Source of the DNA: a bacterium
Lineage (GTDB): Bacteria > SZUA-79 > Acidulodesulfobacterales > Acidulodesulfobacteraceae
Direction of reading: 5' to 3'
NCBI GenBank assembly: GCA_021789455.1
Contig: JAJYJN010000023.1
Span: 1 to 15,576 of the forward strand
DNA: 15,576 nt
The notes under the pieces were generated by a model. That model was not told the DNA's origin. It saw only the letters and a list, made by a program, of their open reading frames with translations, and did not search any database. Each line of letters starts with the position of its first letter. The stretch's first letter is position 1. Below, one piece after another: positions 7,549 to 15,214 of this stretch. The translations under genes and the position numbers were made by a program.

Positions 7549-7583
7549 AATAATCAAGCGGCTTTTTAAGCCGCTTGATTATT
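7549..7583 (+). terminator. Hairpin between dsrC and dsrM, no clear U-tract
   Basis: Arms 7549-7564 and 7568-7583 pair perfectly over 16 bp around a TTT loop, with an AAGCGGCTT core. The following bases ATATAAACAC are not a U-run, so efficient intrinsic termination is doubtful. It may act as a partial terminator or protect the 3' end of a dsrC message, which is often far more abundant than dsrMK. Confidence 0.55.
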
Positions 7584-7635
7584 ATATAAACACAAATAAA
7601 ATAAAATTAAATTATTTATTCAGGGGGGAGTAAAT

Positions 7636-8397
7636 ATGGAACCTCTTAATTTAACCACCGCTATATACTTATTTATTACTTATTCGGTCGGGTTGATTTT
7701 TGTTGTAGGCGTAGTTTTAAGAATATATCAATATGCGACGACGCCTCAGCCGATTAAAATTATGCTGACTCCTGCTCCGCTTACTAAAAGCGGCGCATTT
7801 GCAAGAGTTCTTGGAGAAGTTTTTTTCTTTAAAAGCCTCTTTAAATCAAATAAACCTACTTGGGTATTTGGATACCTGTTTCATATTTCGTTTTTTCTTT
7901 TAATAGCAATGCATTTTGCGCGACATTTTGTTTATACTAACCCTTTGCCTTCCTGGTATAATTATTTCGTTTTAGCGGGTATAGTTTGCGGCATAATTAT
8001 GGTTTTGTCCCTTTTTCTTTTACTAATGAGAAGAGTCGTGGTAGAAAGGGTAAAATTTATATCGCTTTTTCAGGATTATCTTATATTGATTTTATTAATG
8101 CTTATCGGCATAGCAGGTCTGTCTTTGAACTTTGTATTAACGCCGGCTGCTTTGACCGTGGTTGATCAACAGCTGGATCCATATATGAACGGCCTTTTGA
8201 CGTTTCAATTTACAAATATACCGTCAAACCCTTTATTTTTGATACATTATACGCTAGTTATGCTTCTTATTCTATATATACCGTTTAGCAAAATAATGCA
8301 TTTCGTCGGAATATTCTTTTCGCCGACAAGAAATATGGCAGATAATCCTATAGAAGAAAGATACTATCGTCCAAATGCAAAGGATCTGTCTATATAA
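7636..8397 (+). CDS. dsrM: DsrM, heme b membrane subunit of the DsrMK quinol-linked complex
   Basis: A 253-residue NarI-like membrane protein. Five hydrophobic segments are visible at about 7-30, 76-98, 110-130, 145-168 and 199-220. Candidate heme b ligands are H83, H93 and H97 in segment 2 and H204 and H222 around segment 5. The C-terminal PFSKIMHFVGIFFSPTRN (216-233) is a good DsrM signature. DsrM is thought to take electrons from menaquinol and hand them to DsrK for reduction of the DsrC sulfur species. It is the shorter form; Desulfovibrio DsrM is, from memory, around 330 residues. GGGGGGAG at 7623-7630 serves as ribosome binding site. dsrK follows after 69 bases with no terminator. No periplasmic DsrJ or DsrO genes, nor dsrP, follow it. 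Confidence 0.9.
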   Translation: MEPLNLTTAIYLFITYSVGLIFVVGVVLRIYQYATTPQPIKIMLTPAPLTKSGAFARVLGEVFFFKSLFKSNKPTWVFGYLFHISFFLLIAMHFARHFVYTNPLPSWYNYFVLAGIVCGIIMVLSLFLLLMRRVVVERVKFISLFQDYLILILLMLIGIAGLSLNFVLTPAALTVVDQQLDPYMNGLLTFQFTNIPSNPLFLIHYTLVMLLILYIPFSKIMHFVGIFFSPTRNMADNPIEERYYRPNAKDLSI

Positions 8398-8466
8398 TAA
8401 AATATAAATTAATTAATAACCTGTAATTTTAATTCCGTATATGAATTAATCGGAGGTATATACAGT

Positions 8467-9954
8467 ATGGCTAAGCCGAAAAGTAAATATAAAGTACCGG
8501 TATTGGACGGAAAGATTTCAATACCGAAGATAGTTCCCGGAGCATCTTCATATGAACATATGATAGAAGCACAGAAAGAAGATATGGAAGCGCTGGGCTT
8601 TCCTGCGAAACTGCAAGACGGATGGAAGGATAAAGCTCTTGGGGTGTTTAAAGAGATACTAGACCATAATAAAGCTGTAAGAGATTATATGGACATATGC
8701 GTCAGGTGCGGCGCGTGCACCGATAAATGCCAGTTTTTCCTCGGAACGTCGGACCCTAATAATATGCCCGTACAAAGACAGGAGTTAATGAGAAAGGTTT
8801 ACAGATATTATTTTACTCCGTCGGGATTTTTTAAAAGTCTTTCCAATGCACAGGAATTAACCGAAGAAGTTTTGAAGGAGTGGTATACGTATTTTTGGCA
8901 GTGTTCGGAATGCAGGAGGTGTTCGCTCTACTGTCCTTACGGCATAGATACGGCAGAAATAACTATGGCGGCAAGACAGATTATGGATTCCATAGGTCTT
9001 GGACAAAAATACACTACCGAAGTTATTCATAAAGTTTTCGTGACCGGAAATAATATAGGAATCCCGCCAGCCGCTTTAAGAAACACTCTTGACGACTTGG
9101 AAGAAGAAATAGAAGAAGAAGGCGGAAAAGGCGTAAAAATTCCTATGGACGTAGAAGGAGCGGAAGTTTTGCTTGTTCCCCCGTCGGCTGATTTTTTTGC
9201 TATGCCGCATATGGAATCTTTGAAAGGATATGCAAAAGTGTTTCATAAAGCAGGTATAAGCTATACTGTTTCTTCGTATGCATCCGAAGCGGGTAATTTC
9301 GGAAAGTTTATAGGAAGCTATCAAAACACCAAAGAAATCAATAAAAGGATATGGGATGAGGCAAGAAGGCTTAAAGTAAAGAGAGTAATTATAGGAGAAT
9401 GCGGACATGCATGGAGAGCGGCATATATGTATTCCAATACTATGAACGGACCCTTCGATTTTCTCGATTCAAAATATAAACAGCCTACCCATATTTGCGA
9501 TTTTACTTTAGGACTTGTAAAAGATGGAGTTATAAAGCTCGATCCAACCGCAAACGACGATAAAGTCGTTACGTTCCACGATTCTTGCAACGTAGCGAGA
9601 GGTTCCAGAATAGGCGACGTTGTAGGAGGTCAATTTACCATACCGAGAGAATTGATAAAAGCCGCCGCAAATAAATTCGTAGAATTAAGGGAAGGCACTA
9701 CTAAAGAAAGCACTTTTTGCTGCGGCGCAGGCGGCGGACTATTGACGGAAGAAGTAATGAACGTCAGGCTGGCAGGTTCTATGCCGAGAATGCAGACTGT
9801 TAAAGAAGCAGTAGATAATCATGGAGTAAATTTTTACGCCTTGATTTGCGCAATATGCAAAACTCAGTTTTCCAAAGTATTCCCGTTGTACGGTTTAGAT
9901 GCCGAAATGGTCGGCGGTATTCATCAGTTAGTCAGCAACGCTATAATAATGTAG
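8467..9954 (+). CDS. dsrK: DsrK, HdrD-like catalytic iron-sulfur subunit of DsrMK
   Basis: DsrK resembles heterodisulfide reductase subunit HdrD and is the cytoplasmic subunit believed to reduce the sulfur-loaded DsrC. The 495-residue product has two ferredoxin-type [4Fe-4S] motifs, C78-C81-C84-C88 (CVRCGACTDKC) and C146-C149-C152-C156 (CSECRRCSLYC). A CCG-type domain for a special catalytic cluster follows: C312 in GECGHAWRA, C374 in FHDSCNVARGSR, C418-C419 in CCGAGGG, and C461/C464 in CAICK. All expected cysteines are present, so the heterodisulfide-type site appears intact, although the DsrC-like partner here lacks one cysteine. GGAGG at 8452-8456 precedes the ATG. The gene is followed by the repeat-bearing gap before dsrE. 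Confidence 0.95.
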   Translation: MAKPKSKYKVPVLDGKISIPKIVPGASSYEHMIEAQKEDMEALGFPAKLQDGWKDKALGVFKEILDHNKAVRDYMDICVRCGACTDKCQFFLGTSDPNNMPVQRQELMRKVYRYYFTPSGFFKSLSNAQELTEEVLKEWYTYFWQCSECRRCSLYCPYGIDTAEITMAARQIMDSIGLGQKYTTEVIHKVFVTGNNIGIPPAALRNTLDDLEEEIEEEGGKGVKIPMDVEGAEVLLVPPSADFFAMPHMESLKGYAKVFHKAGISYTVSSYASEAGNFGKFIGSYQNTKEINKRIWDEARRLKVKRVIIGECGHAWRAAYMYSNTMNGPFDFLDSKYKQPTHICDFTLGLVKDGVIKLDPTANDDKVVTFHDSCNVARGSRIGDVVGGQFTIPRELIKAAANKFVELREGTTKESTFCCGAGGGLLTEEVMNVRLAGSMPRMQTVKEAVDNHGVNFYALICAICKTQFSKVFPLYGLDAEMVGGIHQLVSNAIIM

Positions 9955-9987
9955 TAAATTTCCGATTTGTTCGTATCAAGTTGTAAC

Positions 9988-10086
9988 GGGGACAGAATTG
10001 AATTCTGTCCCTACGATTTGTGATGGTGACAGAATTGAATTCTGTCCCTACGATTTGTGATGGTGACAGAATTGAATTCTGTCACC
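9988..10086 (+). repeat. Three tandem 37-bp palindromic repeats (REP/BIME-like)
   Basis: Each unit contains the 19-bp near-perfect palindrome GACAGAATTGAATTCTGTC centred on a G, then a spacer CCTACGATTTGTGATGGT. Units start at 9988, 10025 and 10062 with an exact 37-base period; the third stops at 10086 after its palindrome. The first unit opens with GGGGACAG, the others with GGTGACAG. In the last, the right arm changes to CTGTCACC, so both its arms match. In RNA each would fold into a hairpin of about 9-10 bp. The layout resembles REP elements mobilised by RAYT (TnpA-REP) transposases; no transposase gene lies in the window. It fills most of the 169-base gap between dsrK and dsrE. Confidence 0.85.
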
Positions 10087-10123
10087 ATAATATAAAAATA
10101 ACTAGTTAACAGGGGAGGAATTA

Positions 10124-10474
10124 ATGAAATTCGGCATTCTTATTAAAGAAGGCCCTTATATGCATCAGGCTATGGACACAGCCTATAATTTTATATTAGC
10201 GGCTATGGAAAGCGGGCATGAAATAACGGGCATATTTTTTTATAACGACGGAGTTTATAACAGATGTGCGACGCTTGAACCGCCGAGAGACGAAAGAAAT
10301 ATTATGAAACTCCTTACGGAATTAGAATTGAAAGGAGTCAGATTAATAGTCTGCGTTGCGGCTGGAAAAAGAAGAGGCATAGTCAATCAGACAGTATGTA
10401 AAGTGGAAGAAATATCCGGACTGGGACAACTGTTAGAACTGTGCATAACATCCGACAGAACTATAACTTTTTAA
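10124..10474 (+). CDS. dsrE: DsrE (TusD-like) sulfurtransferase subunit
   Basis: A 116-residue member of the DsrE/TusD family, the catalytic subunit of the cytoplasmic DsrE2F2H2 hexamer, which accepts persulfide sulfur and passes it to DsrC/TusE. The active-site cysteine is C77 in CVAAGKRRGI (77-86), equivalent to TusD/DsrE Cys78. Other signatures are FFYNDGVYN (38-46) and the C-terminal GLGQLLELCITSDRTITF. It carries three further cysteines (C48, C92, C107), so chemistry beyond C77 cannot be excluded. AGGGGAGGAA around 10110 supports ATG 10124. dsrF and dsrH follow with short gaps (39 and 52 bases). In classical terms dsrEFH marks sulfur oxidisers, which makes its presence in a dsrD-bearing cluster noteworthy. 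Confidence 0.92.
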   Translation: MKFGILIKEGPYMHQAMDTAYNFILAAMESGHEITGIFFYNDGVYNRCATLEPPRDERNIMKLLTELELKGVRLIVCVAAGKRRGIVNQTVCKVEEISGLGQLLELCITSDRTITF

Positions 10475-10513
10475 TAAAAAATAAAAAAATATACTGAATA
10501 AAGGAGCCATAAC

Positions 10514-10888
10514 ATGTCAGAACAAGAAAAAACTAAAGTTATGTTTGTATGCAGAACCGCTCCGTACGGTACTATATACGAACAGGAAGCTATAGAAGCC
10601 ATGGTTATGTTCGGCGCATACGAACAGGATATAAGCGTAACATTTACCGGAGACGGAGTATTTTCGTTGAAAAAAGGGCAGGATACTTCACTTCTGGGAA
10701 AGAAAAATTTTTCAATGACTTATCCTATATTAATAGACGACTTTGAAATTTCGCATATATACGTAGAAAAAGAGTCTCTCGAAGAAAGAGGTATGTCCGA
10801 AAGCGATCTTGCTACCGAAGTTGAGATAATAGACAGAAATACATTGAAGCAAAAGATGAGAGAAATGAAAGCGTTACTGCCGTTTTAA
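10514..10888 (+). CDS. dsrF: DsrF (TusC-like) subunit of DsrEFH
   Basis: A 124-residue protein of the DsrF/TusC family with the signature CRTAPYGTIYEQEAIE (13-28) and FTGDGVFSLKKGQD (44-57), followed by the expected DDFEISHIYVE strand region (70-80). It contributes to the heterohexamer with DsrE and DsrH; in TusBCD the sulfur-carrying cysteine is in TusD, and TusC is structural. One cysteine (C13) precedes the family motif. AAGGAGCC at 10500-10507 is the ribosome binding site. It is the middle gene of the dsrEFH set and is about the normal family length. Confidence 0.9.
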   Translation: MSEQEKTKVMFVCRTAPYGTIYEQEAIEAMVMFGAYEQDISVTFTGDGVFSLKKGQDTSLLGKKNFSMTYPILIDDFEISHIYVEKESLEERGMSESDLATEVEIIDRNTLKQKMREMKALLPF

Positions 10889-10940
10889 AAAATAAAAACC
10901 TAAATTTATTATGGAATAATAATTAAGGAGGAATTTAAAA

Positions 10941-11240
10941 GTGCTGCACATAGTAAAAAAATCTCCGTACGAATCTTCCGCATTCAGCGATGCGATAAAC
11001 TACATAGAGCAAAACGATATAATGCTTTTAACCGAAGACGGAATATATGCCGCAAAAAAAGGCGGAAAATTTGAAGGAGCGTTAAAAAACCTTATGCAAA
11101 AAAATGCCGTTTACTGTCTTATAGCCGATATAAAAGCAAGAGGAATTCAGGAAAGCGAAATAATAGAAAACGTAAAAGTAATAGATTATAAAGGCTTTGT
11201 AGAAAAAGTTACCGAACATAATCCGATGACATGGGCGTAA
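10941..11240 (+). CDS. dsrH: DsrH (TusB-like) subunit of DsrEFH
   Basis: A 99-residue DsrH/TusB-family protein. It opens with MLHIVKKSPYES (the LHTV-x-SP family start), has TEDGIYAAKKGG (31-42), and ends with VIDYKGFVEKVTEHNPMTWA, which matches the TusB ending IDYTDFV...HPSQMAW. The start is GTG at 10941, fixed by AAGGAGG at 10925-10931. The cysteine reported near position 20 of Allochromatium DsrH is absent, as in E. coli TusB; the only cysteine is C59. This, like the single-cysteine DsrC homologue, places the set nearer the Tus relay than the sulfur-oxidation form. It ends the dsrEFH unit; an 88-base gap with a possible promoter follows. Confidence 0.88.
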   Translation: MLHIVKKSPYESSAFSDAINYIEQNDIMLLTEDGIYAAKKGGKFEGALKNLMQKNAVYCLIADIKARGIQESEIIENVKVIDYKGFVEKVTEHNPMTWA

Positions 11241-11262
11241 TTTTAAAATATAAAAATAAATG

Positions 11263-11291
11263 TTGACTTTTTAAACAAATAATATTAAATA
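11263..11291 (+). promoter_or_regulatory. Possible promoter for sat-aprBA
   Basis: TTGACT (11263-11268) is followed after 17 bases by TAAATA (11286-11291) in the 88-base gap between dsrH and sat. The -35 matches 5 of 6 consensus bases; the -10 is poorer. The region is almost pure A/T, so this is tentative. Confidence 0.35.
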
Positions 11292-11328
11292 TATAGAATT
11301 AAATTTTAAAATATATACGGAGTAAAAT

Positions 11329-12552
11329 ATGGCTTTAGTAAATCCGCACGGTAAAGAAAAAAAATTAAAACCTCTGCTTTTGTCGGGAAGCGAACTTAAC
11401 TCCGCAAAAGAAAAAGCAAAAAATCTTAAAAAAATACCCATGACGTCAAGAGAAACATCCGACCTTATAATGATGGGGATAGGAGCATTTACCCCTCTTG
11501 AAGGTTTTATGGGAAAAAAAGACTGGCAGGGCGTAGTAGATAATTATACTATGGAAGACGGCACATTCTGGCCTATACCCATTACACTTTCCGCTTCAAA
11601 AGAGACTGCCGACGGAATAAACATAGGCGAAGAAGCTGCGCTTGTCGATTCCGAAACTTCGGAAATTATAGGTATTATTAACGTTTCTGAAAAATATACC
11701 ATAGACAAAGCTCATGAATGCCAGAAAGTTTTTAAAACTACGGATATGGAACATCCCGGAGTTCAAAAGGTTATGGCTCAGGGAGATATAAATATCGCAG
11801 GAAAAGTAAAAGTTTTAAGCGAAAGTTATTATCCGACGGAATTTAAAGATATATATATGCGTCCGGCGGAAGTCAGGAAATTGTTTGAGGAAAAAGGATG
11901 GAATACCGTAGCGGCATTTCAGACCAGAAATCCTATGCATCGCTCCCACGAATATCTTGCAAAAGTAGCAGTTGAAACTACCGACGGAGTACTTATACAC
12001 CAGCTAGTCGGAAAGTTAAAACCCGGAGATATTCCTGCAAATGTCAGAGCGGTAGCAATCAATACGTTAATAGACAAATATTTCGTTAAAAATACCGTAG
12101 TTCAAGCCGGTTATCCTATGGAAATGAGATATGCCGGACCCAGGGAAGCCCTGCTCCATGCCGTATTCAGGCAGAATTACGGATGTTCCCATCTTATAGT
12201 CGGAAGAGATCATGCAGGAGTCGGCGACTATTACGGGCCGTTCGACGCGCACAAGATATTCGACGAAATTCCAAAAAATGCGCTTGAATTAAAACCGTTA
12301 AAAATGGATCTTACCTTTTATTGCCATAAATGCGACGGGATGGCTTCGACGAGAACGTGTCCCCACCCTAAGGAAGACAGGCTTACCCTTAGCGGAACTA
12401 TGCTAAGAAAATTACTGTCCGAAGGACAGGAAGTTCCAGACCATTTTTCCAGACCTGAAGTTTTGTCTATATTGAAAGATTATTATGCTTCGCTTGCAAA
12501 AGAAGACAAGGTAGAAATTAAGCTTCACAAAGCGGCGAAAGGAGAAATTTAA
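11329..12552 (+). CDS. sat: Sulfate adenylyltransferase (ATP sulfurylase)
   Basis: Sat makes adenosine 5'-phosphosulfate (APS) and pyrophosphate from sulfate and ATP, the activation step of sulfate reduction. The 407-residue, single-domain protein carries the active-site motifs [10 protein letters not shown] (198-207) and [12 protein letters not shown] (292-303), and SGTMLR (355-360) near the C terminus. Cysteines C332, C335 and C344, followed closely by H346, form a zinc-site-like CxxC-x8-C pattern known from prokaryotic dissimilatory-type enzymes. There is no APS-kinase or reductase fusion. GGAG about 9 bases before the ATG is the ribosome binding site. It leads the sat-aprB-aprA block, which suggests that activation and APS reduction are co-expressed. 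Confidence 0.97.
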   Translation: MALVNPHGKEKKLKPLLLSGSELNSAKEKAKNLKKIPMTSRETSDLIMMGIGAFTPLEGFMGKKDWQGVVDNYTMEDGTFWPIPITLSASKETADGINIGEEAALVDSETSEIIGIINVSEKYTIDKAHECQKVFKTTDMEHPGVQKVMAQGDINIAGKVKVLSESYYPTEFKDIYMRPAEVRKLFEEKGWNTVAAFQTRNPMHRSHEYLAKVAVETTDGVLIHQLVGKLKPGDIPANVRAVAINTLIDKYFVKNTVVQAGYPMEMRYAGPREALLHAVFRQNYGCSHLIVGRDHAGVGDYYGPFDAHKIFDEIPKNALELKPLKMDLTFYCHKCDGMASTRTCPHPKEDRLTLSGTMLRKLLSEGQEVPDHFSRPEVLSILKDYYASLAKEDKVEIKLHKAAKGEI

Positions 12553-12566
12553 TTAAGTTATAATTT

Positions 12567-12599
12567 TATATTGCCGGCATAATATAAGGCGGCAATATA
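12567..12599 (+). other. Small hairpin between sat and aprB
   Basis: Arms 12567-12576 (TATATTGCCG) and 12590-12599 (its complement) form a 10-bp stem with a 13-base loop. No U-run follows, so it is more likely an RNA processing or stability element than a terminator. Confidence 0.4.
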
Positions 12600-12630
12600 T
12601 ATTCTTATAAAAAAACAAAATATAAAATTA

Positions 12631-12636
12631 AGGAGG
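12631..12636 (+). promoter_or_regulatory. Ribosome binding site that sets the aprB start
   Basis: AGGAGG ends 7 bases before ATG 12644, but only one base before an in-frame ATG at 12638, which is too close for initiation. Starting at 12644 also gives the family's usual N terminus (MPSFV). Confidence 0.75.
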
Positions 12637-12643
12637 TATGGAA

Positions 12644-13078
12644 ATGCCAAGTTTTGTAATTACTGAAAAGTGCGACGGATGTAAAGGCAGGGACAAGACT
12701 GCCTGTCAGTATATCTGTCCGAACGACCTTATGGTTTTAAATAAGGACATTATGAAGGCCTACAATCAAGAGCCCGACCAGTGCTGGGAGTGCTACAGCT
12801 GCGTAAAAATTTGTCCGCAGTCTGCCATCGAAGTAAGAGCTTATCAGGATTTTGCGCCGTTGGGTGCGTCCGTTATTCCTATGAGAGGTTCCGATTCGAT
12901 TATGTGGACGGTAAAATTCAGAAACGGAAAAATTAAAAGGTTTAAATTTCCGATAAGAACTACTCCCGAAGGCGGTATCGATCCGTATCATGGAATAGCC
13001 GAGGTAAACCAGGGCAGTTTGAAAGACGAGCGTCTATGCGACGAACTTGGGGTTGAACTTACGGCACCCAAGAAATAA
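12644..13078 (+). CDS. aprB: Adenylylsulfate reductase beta subunit (ferredoxin)
   Basis: AprB carries two [4Fe-4S] clusters that feed electrons from the Qmo complex to the FAD of AprA for reduction of APS to sulfite and AMP. From ATG 12644 it has 144 residues. Cluster ligands are C10, C13, C21 and C25 (CDGCKGRDKTACQYIC) and C47, C50, C53 and C57 (CWECYSCVKIC). The insertion between C13 and C21 is typical of AprB rather than ordinary ferredoxins. The rest is a beta-sheet domain (VKFRNGKIKRFKFPIRT) ending in a short tail (DELGVELTAPKK) that normally wraps around AprA. It precedes aprA by 64 bases. Confidence 0.96.
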   Translation: MPSFVITEKCDGCKGRDKTACQYICPNDLMVLNKDIMKAYNQEPDQCWECYSCVKICPQSAIEVRAYQDFAPLGASVIPMRGSDSIMWTVKFRNGKIKRFKFPIRTTPEGGIDPYHGIAEVNQGSLKDERLCDELGVELTAPKK

Positions 13079-13142
13079 AGAATTAAAAGACATTTTATTT
13101 ATTTATAATTAAAATAATTTATAATTTGCGAGGATAAATTGT

Positions 13143-15068
13143 ATGGCTGAAATGAAAGGTTCAATGACCAGCACCGAAGTTTTGAACAATTATACCATAG
13201 AAGAAATCAGTACCGACGTCTTAATAGTCGGGGGCGGTATGGTAGGTTGCGGAGCCGCATTCGAAATTAAAAAATGGGCGCCGAAAGATATGAAAATAAC
13301 GATGATAGAAAAAGCTGCCATAGAAAGAAGCGGCGCGGTAGCAATGGGTTTGTCCGCTATTAACACTTATTTGGGAGATAACACGCCCGAAGATTACGTT
13401 AAACACGTCGCTAACGACCTTATGGGAATAGTCAGGGAAGATCTTATATACGATACCGGCAGACACGTCGATTCTACCGTAAGACTTTTTGAAAAATTCG
13501 GGCTTCCGATATTCAAAGAAGACGAAGACGATACAAGAACTATTGCAGAAGGCGCAAAACCTTTAAGAGCGGGAAGATGGCAGATAATGATTCACGGAGA
13601 GTCTTACAAAGTACTTGTTGCCGAAGCGGCAAGAAAAGCTCTCGGCGAAGAAAACATCAAGGAAAGAGTCTTTATTACCGAACTTCTTATGGACGAAAAG
13701 CATGAAAACAGGGTTGCCGGAGCAATCGGTTTCAGCTTAAGAGAAGCAAAAATATATATTATTAAAGCAAAAGCCGTAATTATGGCTTGCGGCGGAACGG
13801 TTAACGTTTTCAGGCCGAGATCACAGGCGGAAGGTATGGGAAGAACTTGGTACGCAATATGGAATGCCGGTTCTACCTATGCTATGGGTTATCAGGCAGG
13901 AGCCGAAATGACAACGATGGAAAACAGATTCGTTCCGAACAGATTCAAAGACGGATACGGACCCGTCGGCGCATGGTTTACGCTCTTTAAATCTCGAGTT
14001 TTAAACGCTCACGGCGAAGATTATATGCAGAAATGGGGACACATGCTTCAAGACTATGCTCCTTACGGACTTGCGAAAGTTCCCGCAACATGCTTATGGA
14101 ACCATGTTATGCTTAAAGACTGGATGGAAGGGAACGGACCTTTCTATATGAATACTTCCGGTGCTATGAAGACGCTTTTTGAAACCCTTCCCGAAAAGAG
14201 AAAGAAATCTCTTGAAGCCGACGCATGGGAAGATTTCCTTGATATGACGGTTGCGCAGGCCGGATTATGGGCATCTATGGATATAGATCCAGGCGAAACT
14301 AATTCCGAGGTTATGCCTACAGAGCCGTATTTCTTAGGTTCTCATTCCGGAGCTTGCGGAATGTGGGTTTCAGGACCAGAAGATTTAGCTCCTAAGGAAT
14401 ATCAATGGGGTTATAACCGCATGACGACCGTTAACGGCCTTTTCACCGGCGGAGACGGCGTTGGAGCATCCGGACACAAATTCTCTTCAGGTTCATACGT
14501 AGAAGGAAGAATTGCGGCAAAATCGGCAGTCAGGTTTGTACTTGACGATCCGGGCTTTACTCCGACGGTTCATACCGACAATAAAGTTCTTGCCGAAAAA
14601 GTGTACGGGCCGATGATAACTTTTGAAAAATTCAAAGACTATTCTACCGAGTCAAACGTAAATCCTAATTATATTAAACCGAGACTTTATTTGTTCAGAT
14701 TGAATAAACTTATGGACGAATACGTCGCCGGTACTTCGACGTTCTACAGAACAAGCGAAGCCAGTCTTTTAAGAGGGTTAGACCTTTTAAACAGATTGAA
14801 AGAGGATGCGCCTAAACTTGCGGCCGCAAATCTCCATGAACTTATGAGAGCATGGGAAAATTACCACAGGTCTATAGTCGGCGAACTTCACTTAAGGCAC
14901 GTACTGTTCAGAGAAGAAACAAGATATCCGGGATTCTATTACAGAACCGACCATCCGAAACTTGACGAACAGAACTGGAAGGTGTTCGTCAATTCAAAAT
15001 TAAATAAAACGACCGGACAGCCGGAATTGTTTAAAAAGCCTTATATTGAAATCGTACCGAAAAACTAA
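13143..15068 (+). CDS. aprA: Adenylylsulfate reductase alpha subunit (FAD)
   Basis: AprA is the catalytic flavoprotein that reduces APS to sulfite. The 641-residue product is a fumarate-reductase-type FAD enzyme: DVLIVGGGMVGCGAAFE (25-41) binds ADP of FAD, ERSGAVAMGLSAINTYLGD (61-79) and ACGGTVNVFRPRS (215-227) are AprA signatures, and TGGDGVGASGHKFSSGSYVEG (435-455) closes the FAD site. W236, R267 (in PNRFKDGYGPVG) and H401 (in GSHSGACGMW) are the probable equivalents of the substrate-binding Trp, Arg and His of the Archaeoglobus enzyme. No interruption is seen, so it should be active. GAGGA at 13130-13134 precedes the ATG. It ends the sat-aprBA block and is followed by a terminator. Confidence 0.97.
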   Translation: MAEMKGSMTSTEVLNNYTIEEISTDVLIVGGGMVGCGAAFEIKKWAPKDMKITMIEKAAIERSGAVAMGLSAINTYLGDNTPEDYVKHVANDLMGIVREDLIYDTGRHVDSTVRLFEKFGLPIFKEDEDDTRTIAEGAKPLRAGRWQIMIHGESYKVLVAEAARKALGEENIKERVFITELLMDEKHENRVAGAIGFSLREAKIYIIKAKAVIMACGGTVNVFRPRSQAEGMGRTWYAIWNAGSTYAMGYQAGAEMTTMENRFVPNRFKDGYGPVGAWFTLFKSRVLNAHGEDYMQKWGHMLQDYAPYGLAKVPATCLWNHVMLKDWMEGNGPFYMNTSGAMKTLFETLPEKRKKSLEADAWEDFLDMTVAQAGLWASMDIDPGETNSEVMPTEPYFLGSHSGACGMWVSGPEDLAPKEYQWGYNRMTTVNGLFTGGDGVGASGHKFSSGSYVEGRIAAKSAVRFVLDDPGFTPTVHTDNKVLAEKVYGPMITFEKFKDYSTESNVNPNYIKPRLYLFRLNKLMDEYVAGTSTFYRTSEASLLRGLDLLNRLKEDAPKLAAANLHELMRAWENYHRSIVGELHLRHVLFREETRYPGFYYRTDHPKLDEQNWKVFVNSKLNKTTGQPELFKKPYIEIVPKN

Positions 15069-15109
15069 CTTAATATTTTATAAACACAATTTATAAAAAA
15101 ATTAAGTCT

Positions 15110-15144
15110 ATCCCCTTCTCTAAATAGAGAAGGGGATTTTAATA
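15110..15144 (+). terminator. Rho-independent terminator after aprA
   Basis: A 12-bp stem (15110-15121 with 15126-15137, core TCCCCTTCTCT) has an AAAT loop and is followed by TTTTAAT. It is a good intrinsic terminator for the sat-aprBA transcript, separating it from qmoA. Confidence 0.8.
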
Positions 15145-15214
15145 TGTATAAAGTCTTTATATATTTTTTATATTATATTTAAATAAATAAAAACTTAGCA
15201 ATGGAGATTTAAAG

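Noticed and set aside
7412..7633. A 73-codon plus-strand frame overlapping the end of dsrC
   Set aside because: It lies mostly inside dsrC in another frame and then runs through the hairpin at 7549-7583; it has no ribosome binding site or family resemblance.
9988..10086. CRISPR array
   Set aside because: The 37-base units follow each other directly; both palindrome and intervening bases are the same in each copy, so there are no unique spacers, and no cas genes are present.
10124..11240. Evidence that the organism is a sulfur oxidiser
   Set aside because: dsrEFH alone would suggest it, but dsrD directly after dsrAB, and sat-aprBA with a following qmoA, favour a reducer or a disproportionator.
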